This document shows positions 9,831-23,687 of a DNA stretch of 64,000 nucleotides, piece by piece (the stretch's first letter is position 1; every line of letters starts with the position of its first letter). The translations under genes were made by a program, and so were the position numbers. Under the pieces are notes generated by a model that made no database searches, was not told the origin of the DNA, and saw only the letters and a list, made by a program, of their open reading frames with translations. The DNA comes from Plumapathes pennacea. Its lineage: Eukaryota > Cnidaria > Anthozoa > Antipatharia > Myriopathidae. Location: assembly GCA_964036295.1 (NCBI GenBank), contig OZ038463.1:248001-312000 (forward strand), written 5' to 3'.

Positions 9831-11614
9831 AATAGTGCTTGAAGGCCAGCCGATAGCTGCAAGGGGCAGGTAAGACACATCTATTTACTTTGTTTATTCA
9901 ACTCGTCCGTTATAAATTGCTTCGAGCTTATCGGACATTTTGTGGCCGCGATAAAACTTTGCTGTTGTGATGCTATAAATTTTCACGACTGAAAACTGTT
10001 TTGACCGTTTGAGTCTTGACAGTTAAATTAACTTCCAGTGTCATAAAGTGCAGAGGTTAATTTGCCACTTGACGACTTGCTTTATAGACAAAATTACAAC
10101 ATATATATCACTCAAACAGAAGAATTTGGCGTTTCTTTGCATTTGATTAGAGAGAACTGTGCTTATTAAAATTGCAGCACTAGAAACCATTTCAGTTTAT
10201 TCAAAGAACAGATCAAAATATTTGTCCTCTGTGAAATTATACAGTGCAAAAACTTGCAAAGGTGAAAGCATACGGTACATGAGAGCTCTAAGCAATGTCA
10301 TACACAATTGATTCTTGGGCGTGGGGCCTCTGCGAATATCGTATTTCTAGTAGAATTTATATTTGCACTGAATAGTAGGACCAGTAGAGTAGTAGTAGTT
10401 AGGTTATGGTTATGCTTTTAAATGTGAAATAAGCTAATGCTATCACCCTGTTTCAGACCTGTGTATCTCAAATATTTGCACCTATTTCAAGCCAAATAAC
10501 CACATATATCCCCTCGCTCTGTAGTGAGTTTTCGGAAAGCGGGGTTCTTGTTTATTTTCCGCTTGGAGGCTATTTTAAAATCTTTTTTTACAAACCACGG
10601 TTGTTATAGCGACGTCTCCAGTCAGCTGCTAAAAAAAATCTTCGTCGCACGGAAGTCTGGTTTAATAGTTCAGACAATGTGCACAGTCTTCACTAGACAC
10701 TAGCTGAACTCCAAAATTCAGAGACAACTTTTACACTCACCTACAGAATACTCCCGAGATTTGAAGCCAAGAAAGTTGCAAAGTTAACATTAACTAGGAA
10801 TACGATAATTGCAGTCCCCTCGCTCTGTAGTGGGTTTTTCGGATTCTTGTTTATTTTCCACTTGCAGATTATTTGAAAATATTTTTATTCCTCTCCACTA
10901 GGCATTGGGTGGTGTATTATTGACTACTGGCTGTCCAGATTTGCCTCCTGCCAGGCTACATTTGAGTGCTACTTCTTGCAAAAGGTTGTGTTTACAGTCC
11001 AAATGTGTGTTCAAAGATGTCCAAGGTGTCTTGCTTCCGAATTAAGGTGTCGTGTCTCTCTCGCGAATCCACGTTCCGATCTGGATTACTGTCTGTCTGT
11101 CTGTCCTTGAGTTGGCAAAAACAACGAGGTAAGGTTACCGCACAAATATCTAATTTTCATTCGTCAAGCCGAACTTGACGACAAACTGACAGCAAGTCGT
11201 CGGTCCGAATGACTCGGGAAAGCTAAAGATGAAGTACCGATCAAATAGAATCTTTAGAATCTCCTCCCCCTTCCCCGGACATCCCACCTTCGATCATGTT
11301 AACGGTGGTCAAATTAGTCAAACGACCCCTTCCCCCCCCCCCCCCCCCCCCCCCCTCTCTCTCTCTCTGCCCTGCCGGGGACCGCTCTCATAACTTTAGG
11401 TGGGGCTTGCCGCATAGTTCTCAGGCTTTACCCTATTTCAGGGCAAAATATACTTCGATTTGTCATTCCTGTTTTAAACATGTGTTCCAAAGTGTGTACC
11501 ATATATCAGACTAGATAGCGAAACTTTCAGACCACCAAGACAAAACTTATACCCCACCTTGGACTAAAATGCTTGGAAACGATTCTTTGTGGCGGCAGAT
11601 ACCGTTATGCCTTG
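9831..11614. other. Intergenic spacer, no gene seen
   Basis: Contains a pair of related segments at 10516 and 10816 (CCCCTCGCTCTGTAGTG, then TTCTTGTTTATTTTCC) about 300 bases apart, and a poly(C) tract with (CT)n at 11331-11368. Nothing coding is supported. Confidence 0.4.
11331..11368. repeat. Poly(C)-(CT)n tract
   Basis: About 22 consecutive C residues are followed by (CT)n. This is a simple repeat; the local length is likely unreliable in an assembly. Confidence 0.85.
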
Positions 11615-12680
11615 CTAACAAATTCTGTTTTGATAAAGATAGCATTTATTTAAATCAACAACTGAGTGACTTTTACCTGCCATTGTACTACAGTTAGTAA
11701 ACAGAACTCTTTGTACCTGGCTGACGAAAACACATAAAACCTGCGTTTTCCCTCGGACGTCTGCACGCAGGCTAATGTTTACCTGCCGTTGCTCAAAGAA
11801 TAGTAAGCAGAAGTCTTGAACCGGTCATTATTTAGTAAAGGAATCATAACAAACAAAACTTGTTCTGATAAGATTCAAGGGTAGCATTCAGCTCGGATCC
11901 ATCGTCCGGTTTGCAGTTCTTCACCCTTATTACTGTCTGTCTGAGTGTAAAGCAAAGCGGTAAGTTTGCTTTTTGACAGTGCATTAGTTTTCATGTGTTT
12001 GTGTACGACGGTACACGCCTTTTTAGCGAAACGTACCATTTTTAGCCATTTTGTTGCTATTTTGTCAGTCGACGCGTTTCGTGAGTATTTTGTAACTTGG
12101 TGGCTAATAAATTCCTCTTGTAGTTGTTAGTAGAGTTTCAAATTTGAAAACATTCAAACCCCAGTCTTTTTATAAGTTTAAGTTATTTCAAATAACAGAC
12201 ATCTTTTCCTGCAACAGACAGTACAAAACATTGTCCGTTTTATAATGGAGCCTATAATTTAGACAGTTGTTCTAGATCTGCACTTTGTGTAAAGACATTG
12301 ATAATAGCGCGGTGAAATTGAAAGAAAACGCTTATTCTTACCAAATTTTTGTGATGTACTTATATTTGTCTGTTTTATAAGATTCTAAGTCTTGTGGAAG
12401 TTCATTAAACATTTAACGAACACAAGTTCTTTCTCCTGCAACTTCAAAAAGGCTGGAAGTGAAAGACTGTCAAAACCTCTAAGGTTGTTCATTTTATCAA
12501 GCCGTTGACTTGAAGTTATATGGTTCGGTTCGACTCAATTACAGTTAGATCTACAGTTTTTGACTTTTACCGCTGCCTGTGCATTTTGTATTTCCACATA
12601 TGAGGTAAAAAAAAATACGACAAAATAATATATTCCCTTTGCGTTTTCCATCGTTAAATAATCTTTATTATCGCAACGTT
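11615..12680. repeat. Upstream segment duplicated at 54730-55800
   Basis: Shared stretches include TAGCATTTATTTAAATCAAC, CCTCGGACGTCTGCAC, CCTGCCGTTGCTCAA and GATAAGATTCAAGG in the same order and orientation. It ends about 125 bases before the start codon of gene B, so it includes that gene's promoter-proximal DNA. A third, partial copy lies at about 53240-53480. Confidence 0.7.
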
Positions 12681-12762
12681 CTGATTTTTCAAATAATCAC
12701 AACTTCCGTAGGTACCTTATATCAACAGAAGTTAAAACCAGTCCTGTACAAGGTGTTCTGAC

Positions 12763-12772
12763 TATATTTATA
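12763..12772 (+). promoter_or_regulatory. Possible TATA element of gene B
   Basis: TATATTTATA lies 33-42 bases before the ATG at 12805. If it directs initiation about 30 bases downstream, the 5' UTR would be very short. This rests on position and sequence alone. Confidence 0.3.
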
Positions 12773-12804
12773 ACGCTTGAACCATACACCGGGCCACATT
12801 TGGG

Positions 12805-13232
12805 ATGCAGAACCCACTCACTTCAAGGTATTTATTCTATTTGTGGATATTTCAAACCTTGGTCGGTTTGAATTATCTAAGTTCGGTTAACCGTTGTTAA
12901 GATCCAAATGTTACACATATAGTAAATGTTTAATATGCGGTGATCAACAAAATGCTTGTAGCTGGTTTTAAGTTGCTACAAAACGTGCGACCTGAAAGGA
13001 TACTCAACAGGGTGGCTGGGTTAGTATACAAGATTATGCCATTTGTGGTGGACGCAGATCTTCGCAATATACAGGAGTACGATGATTTAATTGCTTTTCA
13101 TTTTTCCTAATCATATATGCTTCTTAACTTGAAAGTTTTGAAACAATTGCTTGTTAAGGTCATCCCTGCAGTCAAAGAAGTGTCAAGGTATCCTCATTTG
13201 TGTGGCTGTCTTGGCAGCATTCTCCGTAGGAG
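12805..13232 (+). CDS. Gene B exons 1-2: start and signal peptide
   Basis: Exon 1 (12805-12827) gives MQNPLTS and ends phase 2 before GTATTT. Exon 2 (13159-13232) follows TTGTTAAG and encodes SLQSKK, then the hydrophobic run GILICVAVLAAFSVG, ending phase 1 before GTACGC. The phases fit each other and exon 3 exactly, and the product has the n-region and h-region of a secretory signal. No in-frame ATG exists inside exon 2, which is why exon 1 was chosen. A transcript could place the start elsewhere. Confidence 0.6.
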
Positions 13233-16200
13233 GTACGCAAGCTACTCTGTCCTTTGTTTCTCAGTTCACATAAAGTTCTGTTCTGAGGCAAAATTAATAG
13301 AATCATTGTTTGCGCTACAGACACAAGGAGAGTGAGAAAGATACTGAGGAATATTAACAGAGGGACAGGTTGAGAAATTAATGGCAGAGGCAAAGCAGGA
13401 TAGGATCGAGGAGAAGATCTGACCGGTTTAAAGTGTGTTTTTGAGCAAAAAGCTTTTGAGATGGGGCTTACCAAAACGCCAATTTCTGAGGCTGAGAACT
13501 CAATTTCAAAACATATTGACCCTTTTCCGTTAACCGACCTGGTTCCACCCCTGTAAAGGCAGTCAGACGGCAAAAAGCAAAGTTATCCTCACATACTCAG
13601 TCTACTGAGGGTTAGTTTAGCAGCATTCTCGGGCAACAAAACTCGATTGCCCCCTCTTGATTGGGGTTTTATTTTCGAGGTAAACGCAAACTGCTTTGGC
13701 GAGTTCTTATTGGTTTGGTCAGTCTTACAGTCATCTGTGATTGGCTATGATTACTTTGACTTTAATTTGGGACGAAAGTCACGCGGGAACCATTTTATAG
13801 ATCATCAAGTTTCTGAAACAGTGGACATATAATTCTCACCTCTTCCACAGTCTTTTACATGCACTTTCCGCTCCACGTCTCTCATGCCGATGGGAGTGAC
13901 ATTGAAACGGTATTTCCCGTGAGGCTTCATGAGGGGAGGACCAAAAGAGACGTTTCCACGGCGACCAAGGTTACAACACTTTCCTTATTGTGGTGTTGCT
14001 ATGGCAATTTTTATTATGACGCCTTTTCCTTGTGCTGCTTTTTTACTGTCTTTGCTTGACTTTAATTGTATTGTAAAAAACAATTCTAAACAAGAAAAAT
14101 ATACTTGTATAAACTAGTAAGAAATAGTGTTGACTATTAGTATTGAAAAGATCAGTTTTTACATGTAACAAGTAACTGCTTCTGTTGAAAGTTTTGCATA
14201 TCGTTTCTCTTCAGGATGGGCACGTCGATGAAACATCATTCCTTGTTAAAATTAAAAACAAAGACCTGATCCTTGATGTAAAGAGGAACAAGTACGTTTA
14301 ACTCCTTCTTCAGGTTGCAGTTAGCACTATACTTTGTATAAGCCTGTTTGCAATAGCGTCGTGTTTTGAACTCGAGTGTAAAGATTCCTTCAATCTTGAT
14401 ATAATATTGGTTCATGAATTGATTTGAGATCTATGGCAAATACATCAATCTTTTGACTGCGGTGTCTGTACGTACTCATGCGTAACCAGAGCCATTTGTA
14501 TCACATCAAGAAAAAGTCATTGGGTCGGCTAATTTTTAAGATAGGTTTAATTTTATAACAGGTTATGATGACTCGTATACCGACCACATTTCTTTTGGAA
14601 ATTAAAAACGGATTTTAAAAAATAATTTTGAGCTGACAGGTGACTGGATGTCGGGCTGATGCGCATGTTCAAGAAACATTTCAAAAAGGAAAAAAAAGAA
14701 AGAGAGAAAGAGGAAAGGAAACAAATATCCGATCACCGTATTTTACGGAGGTCTCACTAGTAATTTTATAATAGGTTATGATGCATCAGTATATATTAAT
14801 GCCATTTTTTGTCTTCGGCAGAGTTCTACTGTCTCCATCGTTTGTCGTCAGATCCTTTGGCCATGATAACTCTGAAATCTTACATAAGGTATATTCTTTA
14901 CAAATGGAGTTTCTTTGCAATTGAAATCGATACCGACTTGTTTTATGTTCTCTTTATTGTTAATGTCGATCATGTTTGCAAAGATGTTGAATTTTCTGCT
15001 TGAAAGTTTCCCAAATTAATCTTTATAAGCTATTCTTAGTAGTAAATAAATAAATTTAGATATTAGTTTCTCAGCGTTTATCCCCGAGCGTAAGCGATAG
15101 TAATAATCACGACGCCAATGCAGTAGTATCACCTTATTTGGAGACTCCAAGCGGGTCACCATCTCGAAATTTAATGTTGTCAGTCAGGCTGTCTGTTAGG
15201 CGTACGACCTTTTAGGCAAGGTGCCTAAGCAATGACGTAATAATTATCGATTAGCGTCTCCACCAGTGGTTAATTTTACTGACAACAATTGTACGTAAAT
15301 GCGTTTACGAAAATGAATTTGAAAACTGGAAAAGTTGAAATAGAATGGTCTCGCGAAGCTCGTCTTCAAAAGAGAAGGGAACAGGCACGGGCAAGGCAAA
15401 ATCGTGAAACGATCAAACAACGCCAAACACGTATAGAGAAAAGACGACAAACATGTTATAACCGACAGCATCATGAACAGAAGCGTGCCGAAGAAACGGC
15501 TCCGCAAAGGGAACAGGGCTTGAAAGCAAATCGGGAGCTTCAGACGCCGTTTTGTGTTAAACTCAGATACTTAATCAGAAAGGAAAAGCAACAAAGGTCA
15601 GTCAGTGGAAATCGAACAATCGCCGTGACAAATATATTCTATCCCGTATCTTGTAACGATCACTTCAAGAATGTATTAAAACCTGCATGCTGATCATTTT
15701 CCCTCAAAGTATTGTTTTAATACGCTTCTGTCGCCAGTTTCGGCTACCGTATCAGCTCAGAGCAATCGGAACTTAGTCTTGAATGATTTAGTTAGATGTC
15801 TTTATTTCTTTCAAGACTAAAACTGTAAGAAATGCTGTAATCTGACACGCGGTGATTGCAGCGAGAATCGTTCACAAGCCCTTTGAAGTGTGACTAGGTC
15901 TGAAGCCCGTGTATAATTTGAAGTAAACCGTTCAAGTTTTGCTTTGATTCTGGGAGAAATCATGTTGTTTTGAGCAGGTTCACATACAAAACAACTTGAG
16001 CTCATTAAATATGCATGCCTGAGTTTAGTGAATGCAACCCAGAGTAAAAAAAAATCGCACAGGAAGGTTAGCCTATTTAATTGTACTGCCTATGAATTCA
16101 AAATTGGAAAATCAGAGTTCCTTTTTCTCCCGTACTACGGCGGCCGACCAACTACAAAATTTTAGTATTAAATTTTGAGAATGTGCTTGACAGACTGTAT

Positions 16201-16776
16201 GGATTAATTTGGCGTGCCGACCGTGGGAAATACTTACGGCGTCACGCAATCGACTCTTTTTTCAACGCAAAAGTATAACACACACCATTCCTTTTCTCCT
16301 TCTTTTGCGTGTGGCACTTGGCTTCAAAGAAAAGATTGCGTCACCATTTCGGTAAAACAAAGGCTGCCCTTGCTGAGCAGTACCAAAGTAAAAGTCTAAT
16401 CAATGACAGAGCGAGGGGGTATCTGCGATTATCGTATTTCTAGTAAACCACATTGTTTTTTCATTTTTTTCTCTAAAGGATCCAGTAGATCACTGTTATT
16501 ATCACGGACAAGTGCGAGGTTCACCGGCCTCCAATGTGGTCTTATCCACATGTTCAGGTCTCAAGTAAGTCACGTGGTTGTCGTGATACAGCATTATTAA
16601 TCCAGTAATCTTGTAGTGGGTGAAGCTATATGCTCTGGTTGTTAGTATTTCGTACACAACGTTGTGCTATAATATGTATGGAAAATATTGGTAGGTTATT
16701 ATTATTATCGTTATTATCATTATTATTATTATTATTATCATTATTATTATTATTATTATTAATATTAATATTATTA

Positions 16777-16843
<67 letters not shown>

Positions 16844-19800
16844 CATTATTATCATTATCATTAATATTATCATTATTGGACTGGTCTTCTTTTTATTGTT
16901 TTCCCTTATTTCCGTGTAATATGACTCAGAGGAGTAATTGACGACGGAGAAGCAGTGTACAACATTGAACCGCATTTGGAGCACAAGGTGAGATAGGCGG
17001 TGTCATAGTTGTGGAAGCATTTCAAAGACTAATGCATAGAAAAAAATTGAATTAACAAACTTCTCAGGACATAGAAGACTAATGCAGTTTTTATATTGTG
17101 ACGAACACCGCTCAATTGTCGTTTGACGATTTAATTCTCCCACTATGATGTGTTTAAGTAGCGCAAGACTACATAATATAAGGCAATAACGGTAAAAAGA
17201 AAGCATAGTCTGGTTCCGAGCTGTTGTGAGGAACATATTAGAGCAGTTGGAGCATCAAGTTCGCTGTGGAAAAGGCTTTCATTGAATACAAATGTTATAC
17301 ATTAAGCTTTTAAAATATATCCTTTAATTTTATTTTGCCTACGTTAATAAACCTTTAGAGTTTTGCTGTATTTTTTTTGAGAGGCTTCCAATACGTGGTT
17401 GGTACAACTTCGTATATTTAACGTTCCTTTGTTCTGACAAAGGCCAGCTAAGTGTTAGAGCTCTCGAGAGGTCACTGGACCAACACATTTATTTTGGCGT
17501 TGCCCACACCCAAGCGGCCTTTCGTTTGGGATATCTATTTTAAAACCGTTTATGCAGCACTTACCTCACAAATAGATGGACTGAACGTTTTGTTAATTTT
17601 TAGAGGTCAGTCGCCTGTCACCGTGCTCACTGCGCATGTAACTGAAGGTTAAATAACTTGTTATCTCTGTAACAGGTCACTGCGCATGTACCTGAAGGTT
17701 TAATAGCTCGTTATCTCTGTAACAGCTCACTGCGCATGTACCCGAGGGTTAAATAGCTTGTTATCTCTGTAACAGTTCACTGCGCGTGTACCTGAAGGTT
17801 AAATAGCTTGTTATCTCTGTAGGTGGTCACTGCGCATGCACCTAAAGGTTGAATAACTTGTTACCTCTGTAACTGGTCACCGCGCATGCACCTGAAGGTT
17901 GAATAGTTTGTTATTTGTAATAGATTACCGGAATTATTTTCATGTTACTTGTAATTTAAGTTCAGTGTGTACACTTGCATGTTGTTTACCCATATTACAT
18001 GTTATTTATATTTTCAAGGAACCCCGTGCACATAGACTGTATCTAGCAAGAAACCGTAATTCACATGATGGCCACGACGGCAAACTATGCGGTGAGTTGA
18101 ATACAGTGAAACTCCTTTAATACGGCCACCATCGGAAAATAAAGATCTGGCCGTAAAGATTGGTTTTCAGATGAGAAAAATGACTGAGTGTTTGTTCCGC
18201 GGGACAAAATAAAATTAGATATATCAACGAGGTGACTGTAACAACGGGACAACGGGGTGTCCGTAAGCCAATAATGTAATAAAAACGGAATCTAATGGAT
18301 ACTTTTCTAATCAAATAATGATTTACCCTTTAAACATTTTATTGTGTTGATTTAGTCATTTGCTTTCTGATTATTGTAGGTAATGACGATGAATACTCCT
18401 TTCATGAAAGTGATATTCGAAGCGAAGATAATTCACAAAGGGTAATTATTATCTGAATTTAAGCTTGCTAGGATCATAATTATTTTAGGACTCTTAAATT
18501 ATGGCCGTTTATCAATATTTTCCAGCTTACCTTTACATCACAATCTTTGATGCCGTTATATTCTTTTAGTTTCGCGGAAGGATTGCAGGTGTCGACGACA
18601 TTTATCTGCCATACCTTACGACATCGGAAACTCGATACACCGAAACCATTTTTGCTGTGGACCAGGCATTGGTAACAAACAGTTATGAATTGTTAATAAG
18701 AGAGTAGAAGTATTCAACAGGAGATATTTATGAATGAATGTTTTAGATGTCCGGGCCTTTGATAGCATATAGTTTAGTAGAAGCGCCAAACATAGTTAGC
18801 GAGAGTATATATTATTGGTGTAGTTGTAACCTAGTAATGGTAGCAACAACACTTTCAGAAACCTTTTTACTATACTGCTGGTATTGGGAAATAAGCGGAT
18901 TCAGGTCCGCCAACCCAGACCGCTCGACCACAAAGCTCAACCATCAAGTCAGTAAAAGTGGCAGTAGTAGTAGTAAAAGAAAAACTATTGTATATGTTGT
19001 GTACCAATATAACTTGACTTTTTCAACTTCGACGTATATTGGCAGATCACGCAATATATCACGTGTCCAGTAAATGTTCTTTGCACGAGCATAAAACCAT
19101 ATACAAATGGATAAGTATAATGCTGTTGCTGAAAGATGGTGATTCTATTTCTCTTTCATAGTATTTGCATTACAAGAATGACACTAAGGACATCAAGAAT
19201 CGTGTGATAAATCTTGCGAATGCAGTTGATCGGGTATGTACTCAGTTTTTCTTGAAACGTAAGTCCATCTTGTGTTTACACCCGGCTCTACTTCACTCCT
19301 GTAATTTGAAATAACAGTCAGATTAGGTTGAAATTCCTCAATAGTAATCATCCTGTGAAATAGGGAGGAAGTGTGACGAAATGCTGACTTGTGACAGTTT
19401 TTTAAAGTGGAGCCCCGCCTTTATGTCACCCCGTTATTGCGTGACGGTTTTTTACAGTGAGACCCGCCTTTATGGTCACCCCGTTATTGCGTGACGGTTT
19501 TTTACAGTGAGACCCGCCTTTATGGTCACCCTGTTATTATGTGACGGATTTTACAGTGGAACCCGCCCTTATGGTCAGTCCGTTATTACGGCCACTTTGA
19601 TTTTGTTCTACGGAACGAACGCCCAGTCATTTTCTTATCTGAAAACCCAATTAATACGGTGGCCAGCCCGTTAATACGGCCGGATTCGGTGACCCATATT
19701 AACGGGATTCCACTGTATTACGTTTATTTTTACGCGGTTTGTTGTAAGGTTTATTTAGGAGGTTATACACAGTTGCAGAACAATGCTTAGTTACTTAGAG

Positions 19801-22800
19801 AAAATCTGTCCATTTCAATTGTTAATACTATATTAAGTATAAAGTAGCTATTTGTGTGGAAACGGGAACATCAGTAATCTCTTCTTTTTGTCTATTTGCT
19901 TACTTTGTTTGTTAGGCGTACCAAAGGATAAACATAAGAATTGTTATCAAGGCAATTGACATTTGGAGCAATGGGGATCCATTCAAACGAGAGTCTGCTG
20001 GGAAGGGTGGTTCTCACGATCTTCGCAACTTTACTGCCTACAGAAATAAGGAGTATTTCAAAAAATTTGGTGTTCACGATAATGCACAGCTGCTAAGGTA
20101 TGATGCATTAATAATGTTATATAGCATTTAATAAATAACTTGACCGTATAGATGTGGATAATTAGAATGCATAGATATAGCGGCTAAAAATACTAAATTG
20201 CGGGAATAATAAACATACTGACGTTTATTTTTAACCTACAAGTACGATGTTTGCTGATGTCTGCTTGCGAGCGTATCGTGAGTGTGTATGGCGTCGTCAA
20301 AACACAACACCCAAAAGTAACCAGTAAGAAGTTAGTGATGTATTCTTACACCGGTCTCGTATTCATGTCTTTTTAGTTTCAGTAGTTGGTCAGGAGGAGG
20401 AAAGCATATATTGGGGAGAGCACATATTAACAGTATGTGCGGCTCGAACTCTGCAGGTGTAAATGCGGTAAGTGTTATGTTCATCCCACTTATGACAGTT
20501 CTTAAGAGAGCATTGCTCTTGTAGTCTGTAGTCAGGTGATGTTGCTTTCCTGAGTGAAGAATATTATTATGATTGTAGTCATAGAGTTGATTGCGTGCTG
20601 TTGTGGAATACATTTTTAACTGATATTTTTATGGAGCTCTGCTAGTTAATGCTAAAATCTATTTCGTGGTATTTATGATGCTATGAATATAATAGTATTA
20701 TGCCAACATAAAAAAAAGAGCTTTAAAGCTAGTACCACAAGTACCACAAAGAACGAGATAACATTTTGGCAACTAAGAAAAAAAGAGAAAACAAGCACCT
20801 GCGGTTAATTTTATTAGTAACAGTAATTCATTGCTTGCGGCTGTGGCGGGCTTAAATTTGCAAATTCTTTTATTTTTCCTTTTTTTTTCTGGGTCGATAA
20901 TCAGCACACTGTCATTGGTTCAAATTGTCACATGACATGCGATGACGTACACTGACTTCGCGAACAACTTGAGATGTGGGCTATTGAATTATTCGTTACT
21001 TGTGTGTTAAAGTCAACTGCATTCCATCCAAACTCAACACCATTTGATTCTGTGGAAATGCACGGATAAACTGGATTTTAGGGAATGATTTTGGCTTGCG
21101 TTCCTAAGTTCACCGCGGAAATTTGATGGATTCGATTATTTGGTGGATAGCGCTACGGGATTGCAAATAACTCTGTTGCCGTTAATTATTTAGTCCCGAC
21201 GAAACGAAACTAACTTACTTCGTGCAACGTTGCGTGCAACAAAAAAAAAAATACTGCTACACAAGCTCTGACTGTGCAGTTTTTTAGCAACTTGTCATGC
21301 AGTGGTGTTGAAATTCAAATTGTAACAGGGCCTTTAGGCAAATTTTAGCACATATTTGATAAACATCAGTCATAAGAAGCCTGAACTATTTTTGAAATAC
21401 TGAAGGCTATTTTTTAAATCTTCGTAAATTTTTAAAAACATTTTCACGCCAGCACGAAAAACAGAGTGATCCAGTAGTATGCCCCATTTATAGGTTGTAA
21501 CTCTCGTTTTTGGGATTGTCTTATATTTCTGGGGAAAAATACCGCTTGAAATAGCCACCATTTTGGATGACACCATATTGAATTACTAGTGAATTTACAC
21601 CGGGTTGAAGGCAAAAGAAGTTCAAACATATCAATTCAACAAAAAGTGTGTCTGAGGAAGTGTTTCATCCTCTCCCGGTGTGACTCGGCGTGTACGTTCG
21701 AGGGTTTATGTACTTTACTTTAGCGTAAAAGAGGAACCTGAACTTTTGGACCCAAAATATAATAGTGGCTCTGCATAAACCATTAAATCAGACAATGAGA
21801 TATTCGTAAATAAGTTGTGATATATCATACTTTGTACGATCGAATGTATTTGGGCAAAAACCCGAATTATTTCGTTACTTTGCAGTGGCAAAAAGACAAA
21901 ATATTTGGTCCATATGGAACAGTAGGCCATGAAATGGGTCACAACTTTGGATTTTCACATGACGAAGGTAATGCCATGCTAACCTATATCTAGAAATACA
22001 ATATTTAACAATTTTCTACTCGGGCTTGCCGAATATGGAATGATAAATAACCAACGAGGCGCCACGCCATCGCTTTTCTTGCCCGCCATGTGCGACGTTT
22101 GTGATGCTGCTTGAAACTGACAACTGGCTGTGCTGAAAGAGAACTGAAGCTGGGGATGCTTGAACATTAGCAAGGAATATTGAAGAAGAAACCTTTATTT
22201 ACTTCTGTGAGGGCAGAGTCGGCGGTGATGAAAAACTGTTTACATAGGGGAGGCGAACCGAAGAAATTGATCGATTAATGGTTGCTCGTATAGACTTCAG
22301 CGGTGCCGTTTGTTCCCTTTGCTGATGTGTTAAAAAGCACTTGAGGCACTTGAGGCCTTTATTTCCTCTTTGCTCATTCTTCAATTATTGTTGTACATTT
22401 GTCTCACCCGGGACTTGCAAGTCACTCTGAAAAGGTCGCGAATTCTGAAATTGTGGTACTTGGTTTCCCTGGTCGGTGATGTGAATGGTCCAGTTCGTCG
22501 GGGAGACTCGGTTGTTGTGATGTCGCCTTTTCTAGTGGCTCGCTTGTGTTCAATTCTAGTGTTCAGAGTCAAGTGGAGAGGTTTGATTCGTCAAACGGTG
22601 GGGTTTATGTCAGAGTTTCACGAACTTAAACAACAAAACAACGTCCAATTATTACACTCCAACAGAGCTCCAGAAAAGCCTTATTACTAACACTGGAAAA
22701 ATATACCCTTTTACCCTTTTACACAGTATGCAATTATGGTTAGCATACATTTTAGACGTAATTTACACCATAAGCCACACATGGTTTTCATAATGTCTAA

Positions 22801-23655
22801 TTATTCTTATATACTCTCTACTCTTTACATAATTTGTAAATGGGTAGACTGCATTTAAATGTCAATTTGCTAGCACAGAGTGCCCGTTGTACACAGTGTG
22901 TAAAAAGGTAGAATTTCCCAGTGATGTTTAGACAAACTCCTGTGTCTTGCATTATGTGAAATACTTTAAAGTCATATAGTAGTTGCAGCTCAAGTTGTTT
23001 AAATTTGGCACGGGTACTGTTTAGACGCCTTTACCATCTCCTTGTCCCTTAAATTTGATCTCAAACAGCACTGTTTAGACGCCTATACCATCTTCTTTTC
23101 CCTTGTATTTGATCTCAAACACTTTTGCCTTGATTGTGTTATATTTTTGCTCGCGACAGGGAAATGCAGATGTTTAACACTAAGAGGATGCTTTATGCCG
23201 CCCAGCATATATGACATGTAAGCATTAATAAACGAACATGACTTAAAAATACTTATCAAAAGTGAGTTTGACTTTGAAACTGAACTGTGTTTGTTTCTTT
23301 GCTGTGTAGGGCAGCGGTTCCCGGGTTCTCTAACTGTAGTATGGAGTCCTTAAAGAAGCTAAGCGACACGTGTCTCTACAACGTGCCGAAAAAGGTAGTT
23401 AAATTAGCTCACAATGAGTTTATATTTTTGTTGCATAAGCGTCACTACATGTGTAAATAGATAGTCACATTGGGGTGTTTTGAAGTCTTGTAATGCAATT
23501 GTCCTTGAACAATCAGACTCTTGCAAAGTAATGTCTTATATTATAACACCCTTTTTTACTTGTATCTACTGTATCCCATATTCGCACATGTTATGCTGTT
23601 TCTATGCTGCTGATGCTTTTTGTCATAGTTGAAACATCAGTTATGTTAATTAATC

Positions 23656-23687
<32 letters not shown>

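Noticed and set aside
12951-13110. ATG-initiated 52-codon frame upstream of the signal exon
   Set aside because: It ends in a stop before exon 2 and its donors do not give the phase needed; the exon 1 at 12805 fits exactly instead.
13172-13573. 133-codon minus-strand frame
   Set aside because: It overlaps the signal-peptide exon of gene B on the other strand and has no recognisable motif; likely chance.
16630-16984. Poly-Leu/Ile frames on both strands
   Set aside because: They are translations of the (TTA)n microsatellite.
17622-17930. Regular 50-bp repeats considered as a CRISPR-like array
   Set aside because: The units are contiguous with no unique spacers, and the host is a eukaryote; it is a minisatellite.
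22370-22690. 106-codon plus-strand frame in intron 14
   Set aside because: An intronic frame without a recognisable domain and with a similar-length antisense frame; probably chance.
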